A DNA stretch of 8,602 bases. Source: Hyphomonadaceae bacterium. Lineage in GTDB: Bacteria; Pseudomonadota; Alphaproteobacteria; Caulobacterales; Hyphomonadaceae. The stretch lies in NCBI GenBank assembly GCA_030696545.1, contig JAUYSA010000038.1:1-8602 (forward strand). The letters are read 5' to 3'. Below are positions 6,992 through 8,602 of the stretch, piece after piece. Every line of letters begins with the position of its first letter. Positions within the stretch are counted from its first letter, which is position 1. A model generated the notes under the pieces. That model did no database searches and was not told the origin of the DNA. It saw only the letters and a program-made list of their open reading frames with translations. Made by a program: the position numbers and the translations under genes.

Positions 6992-7132
6992 TGTCCGGAC
7001 ACGCTTTTTCTGGCGCCCGGACAGGTTTTGAGGAAAGCTTCCGGGGGCGGCGCCACGATCCTGCCATGGCCGGACGCGATCTGTCCGGCGTCCATGCGGC
7101 ATTCCGCTGGGCGCAAGACGCGGACAGGTTTT
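6992..7132. promoter_or_regulatory. Cluster of TGTCCG/CGGACA half-sites in the divergent control region
   Basis: Five copies of the hexamer TGTCCG, in either orientation, fall within 141 bp. Two overlap to form the perfect palindrome TGTCCGGACA (6992-7001). The others are at 7018-7023, 7082-7087 and 7121-7126. Two sit in a longer 12-bp direct repeat, CGGACAGGTTTT, at 7018-7029 and 7121-7132. By eye only about six copies occur in the remaining 8.4 kb. Clusters of hexamer half-sites are typical operators of ribbon-helix-helix repressors, and the adjacent plus-strand gene encodes such a domain, so autoregulation is a reasonable inference. Confidence 0.45.
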
Positions 7133-7192
7133 CCCTGAGCGAAGGCCGCCGCGCCAGACAGAGACCCAAGAGAGACTCAAGGGACCAGGGAC

Positions 7193-8182
7193 ATGACCAC
7201 CGACCGCAACCAGAAGCCGATCAAGTCCAAGAAGTCGGAAACGCTGGAAGTGCGCATCCCGTTCGAAACCAAGCAGGCATTCCTGACCGCCTGCCGTGAA
7301 GACGGGACCACGGCCAGCGAGGTGGTTCGCGAAAGTGTCCAGACCTATCTCGACGAGCGCGAGCGGCCTCCCATCCAGGAAAAGAGGTCCATCATCATGA
7401 ACTTCCCCCAACCCGTTCGCCGCTACGCGCCACGCATCGCCGCCGGCGCTGTTGCCGCCATCGGCCTCACCACCTTCGTCGCCTTGCCCAGCGCCGCCGC
7501 GCCGGACTTCAAGGCCCAGTTCAGCCAGATGGATGCCAACGGCGACGGCGTCCTCTCCGCCGAGGAATTCCTTGGGCCGAAAGTCACCGCCGATGGCGAC
7601 GAGAAGAATATCGTCATCGAGACACGCAAGGTCATCCGCCAGGGCGACGCAGCCAGCGCAGCCAAGCCCGACTGGACGCCGCAGGTGAAGCAGGAAGCCT
7701 TCGCCTTCGCGCTCCCCGATGAACTTGGCGGCAACGACAGCCAGGAGAAGCGCCAGGAGTTCAAATTCATCAGTCGCAAGGAAGCGAAAGAGGCGAAGGA
7801 CGGCGAGACGGCCGGCGTCACGGAGGAAACGATCACCTTCTCGGTCGACGATTTCCGCAAGACCGAGTTCGACTCGATCGACTCGGACAAGGACGGCAAG
7901 GTCAGCCTCGCCGAATACCAGTCCCGCCAGCTCCAGCTCTTCACCCGCGGTTTCGAGATACTCGACGGCAATGGCGACAAGTCATTGAGTCAGGACGAAT
8001 ACGCAAAGATCGCCGCCCCGCCAGTGATCCATCTCAGCGACGACCCGGACTCCCCGCCGCCACAGATCCACATCGACGGCGGCCCCAAAATCTCCCCCGA
8101 AGCCCTCACCACCGCCTTCACCCGCCTCGACGCCAACAAGGACGGCAAACTCTCCCTGCAGGAATACCTCCCACAGAGCTGA
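7193..8182 (+). CDS. RHH DNA-binding domain fused to transmembrane segment and four EF-hands
   Basis: A 329-residue protein with three regions. Residues 16-56 match a CopG/MetJ-type ribbon-helix-helix: a strand SETLEVRIP, helix A ETKQAFLTACRE, the turn GTT, then helix B ASEVVRESVQTYLDE. A basic stretch (RRYAPR, 76-81) precedes a hydrophobic segment at 82-103 ending in small residues (PSAAAP) that could serve as membrane anchor or signal peptide. The remainder is an EF-hand protein with four 12-residue calcium loops: 114-125 (DANGDGVLSAEE), 230-241 (DSDKDGKVSLAE), 258-269 (DGNGDKSLSQDE) and 313-324 (DANKDGKLSLQE). Loop 3 lacks the usual Gly at position 6. Between loops 1 and 2 is a Lys/Glu-rich insert (126-229). 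The topology predicted by the basic flank is N-inside with EF-hands periplasmic. AAGGG 9 nt before the ATG supports this start; Met69 is an alternative. Codon use is uniform across the junction, giving no sign of a frameshift. Role unknown; a membrane-bound calcium-responsive regulator is inference. Confidence 0.85.
   Translation: MTTDRNQKPIKSKKSETLEVRIPFETKQAFLTACREDGTTASEVVRESVQTYLDERERPPIQEKRSIIMNFPQPVRRYAPRIAAGAVAAIGLTTFVALPSAAAPDFKAQFSQMDANGDGVLSAEEFLGPKVTADGDEKNIVIETRKVIRQGDAASAAKPDWTPQVKQEAFAFALPDELGGNDSQEKRQEFKFISRKEAKEAKDGETAGVTEETITFSVDDFRKTEFDSIDSDKDGKVSLAEYQSRQLQLFTRGFEILDGNGDKSLSQDEYAKIAAPPVIHLSDDPDSPPPQIHIDGGPKISPEALTTAFTRLDANKDGKLSLQEYLPQS
7382..7399 (+). promoter_or_regulatory. 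Internal Shine-Dalgarno and ATG within the RHH-EF-hand gene
   Basis: AAGAGG at 7382-7387 lies 9 nt before an in-frame ATG at 7397-7399 (Met69), the same spacing as the upstream start. Initiation here gives a 261-residue protein that begins MNFPQPVRRYAPR, then the hydrophobic segment and PSAAA. That is a textbook secreted-protein signal peptide, which would release an EF-hand protein to the periplasm without the RHH domain. Both forms, or only one, may be made. Confidence 0.5.
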
Positions 8183-8512
8183 CTTGGGTTTTCCCTCCCA
8201 CCACCTGTCATCCCCTATCTGGAAGTGGATCTTAAGGTCCGCGTTCCCCGCGAAGGCGGGGATCCAGACTCACTGAGCAAGAAGAAGCCTCACCGTCAGC
8301 ACTGGACCCCCGCCTTCGCGGGGGACGCGGTGGAGAGAGCTGAGATGGTGGCATAGACGGAACCCACTTCCGCGGAATCCAAAACGTACAAACCTCGACA
8401 CATCAACCCACTAACCCGCGCCAGCTGGGGGACAAAGAATCCTTCATCCCCACCCCAATCCAACTGACGCATAATCCCCCCATCGCCTCCGCAAGGAGGG
8501 CAGTCGCGATGA
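8183..8512. other. Non-coding stretch after the EF-hand gene
   Basis: Apart from the REP-like pair at 8241-8328, no gene was recognised in either strand. The base composition from about 8340 to 8480 is more A/C-rich and shows no consistent codon bias. A hairpin CCTCC-GCAA-GGAGG at 8486-8499, nested in CATCGC/GCGATG (8481-8486 and 8506-8511), lies just before the right-edge minus-strand stop. Its GGAGG arm imitates a plus-strand Shine-Dalgarno. Confidence 0.5.
8241..8328. repeat. Inverted pair of 27-bp REP-like palindromic repeats
   Basis: Copy 1 (8241-8267) and copy 2 (8302-8328) are inverted relative to each other and match at 25 of 27 positions, with a 34-bp spacer. Each contains its own hairpin: CCCCGC-GAAG-GCGGGG in copy 1 and a 7-bp version with a CTTC loop in copy 2. 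Both are flanked by TCCAG-type ends. Repeats of this type (GGATCCCCGCCTTCGCGGGG) are familiar as dispersed intergenic elements in alphaproteobacterial genomes, from general knowledge. The pair can fold into one long cruciform and may act as a transcription terminator between convergent genes. Confidence 0.75.
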
Positions 8513-8602
8513 TCAACGGCGCAGGGGCGATGCGATCGAGCGGTCTGGTCCGGCGGAATGCTGTTTGTACAGCCAACGCACGGAGTAATCGGCGAGGTGC
8601 TC
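8513..8602 (-). CDS. Possible C-terminal end of a minus-strand gene (partial, unrecognised)
   Basis: Reading inward from the right edge on the minus strand, 29 codons lead to a TGA at 8513-8515, with about 72 percent G/C at third positions, near the local coding bias. The fragment contains DYSVRWLYKQHSAG, which looks protein-like, but I recognise no family. A gene here would converge on the RHH-EF-hand gene, which suits the REP pair and hairpin between them. A plus-strand reading from ATG 8509 has weaker codon bias. The fragment is too short to be sure. Confidence 0.3.
   Translation of the reverse strand, partial: EHLADYSVRWLYKQHSAGPDRSIASPLRR

Noticed and set aside
7193..7396. An RHH antitoxin of a toxin-antitoxin pair
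   Set aside because: No stop separates it from the EF-hand part and no small toxin gene (RelE/ParE, PIN) lies beside it; what follows is a calcium-binding domain in the same frame.
8241..8328. A short CRISPR array
   Set aside because: There are only two copies, in opposite orientation, each self-palindromic; CRISPR repeats are direct and regularly spaced.

Overview
The window reads as chromosomal DNA from a GC-rich alphaproteobacterium. The likeliest group is Caulobacterales/Hyphomonadaceae or close relatives, judged from strong G/C third-position bias, the type of each protein, and a CCCCGC-GAAG-GCGGGG interspersed repeat. Species cannot be named from the sequence. No rRNA, tRNA, transposase, integrase or CRISPR array is visible.

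Layout, left to right. (1) Positions 1-1978, minus strand: the N-terminal 659 residues of a large secreted beta-helical, autotransporter-type surface protein that runs off the left edge. (2) 1979-2212: intergenic, with hairpins. (3) 2213-3160, minus: a lipoprotein of the LpqC/PHB-depolymerase-like esterase family with a complete Ser-Asp-His triad. (4) 3161-3354: intergenic, with a perfect GTATGT-A-ACATAC inverted repeat that may be a regulator operator. (5) 3355-4008, minus: a TetR-family repressor. (6) 4099-6237 (or 6315), minus: oligopeptidase B, an S9A serine peptidase. (7) 6467-6916, minus: a MaoC-type (R)-enoyl-CoA hydratase. (8) 6917-7192: a divergent control region with a cluster of TGTCCG/CGGACA sites. 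(9) 7193-8182, plus: an unusual protein joining a ribbon-helix-helix DNA-binding domain, one hydrophobic segment and four EF-hand loops. (10) 8183-8602: mostly non-coding, with a convergent pair of 27-bp REP-like repeats and perhaps the last 29 codons of a minus-strand gene at the right edge.

The minus-strand genes are spaced by 90-235 bp rather than tightly overlapped, so they are probably several short transcription units. The esterase and its upstream TetR gene look like a regulator-target pair. The most interesting object is the plus-strand RHH-transmembrane-EF-hand protein. Its architecture would put a DNA-binding domain in the cytoplasm and a calcium-binding domain in the periplasm within one polypeptide. 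A well-placed internal Shine-Dalgarno and ATG could also produce the secreted EF-hand part alone. Its upstream region carries a repeated hexamer cluster that could be its own operator and could also control the divergent MaoC gene. The architecture is read directly from the sequence; the sensing and regulation are inference.
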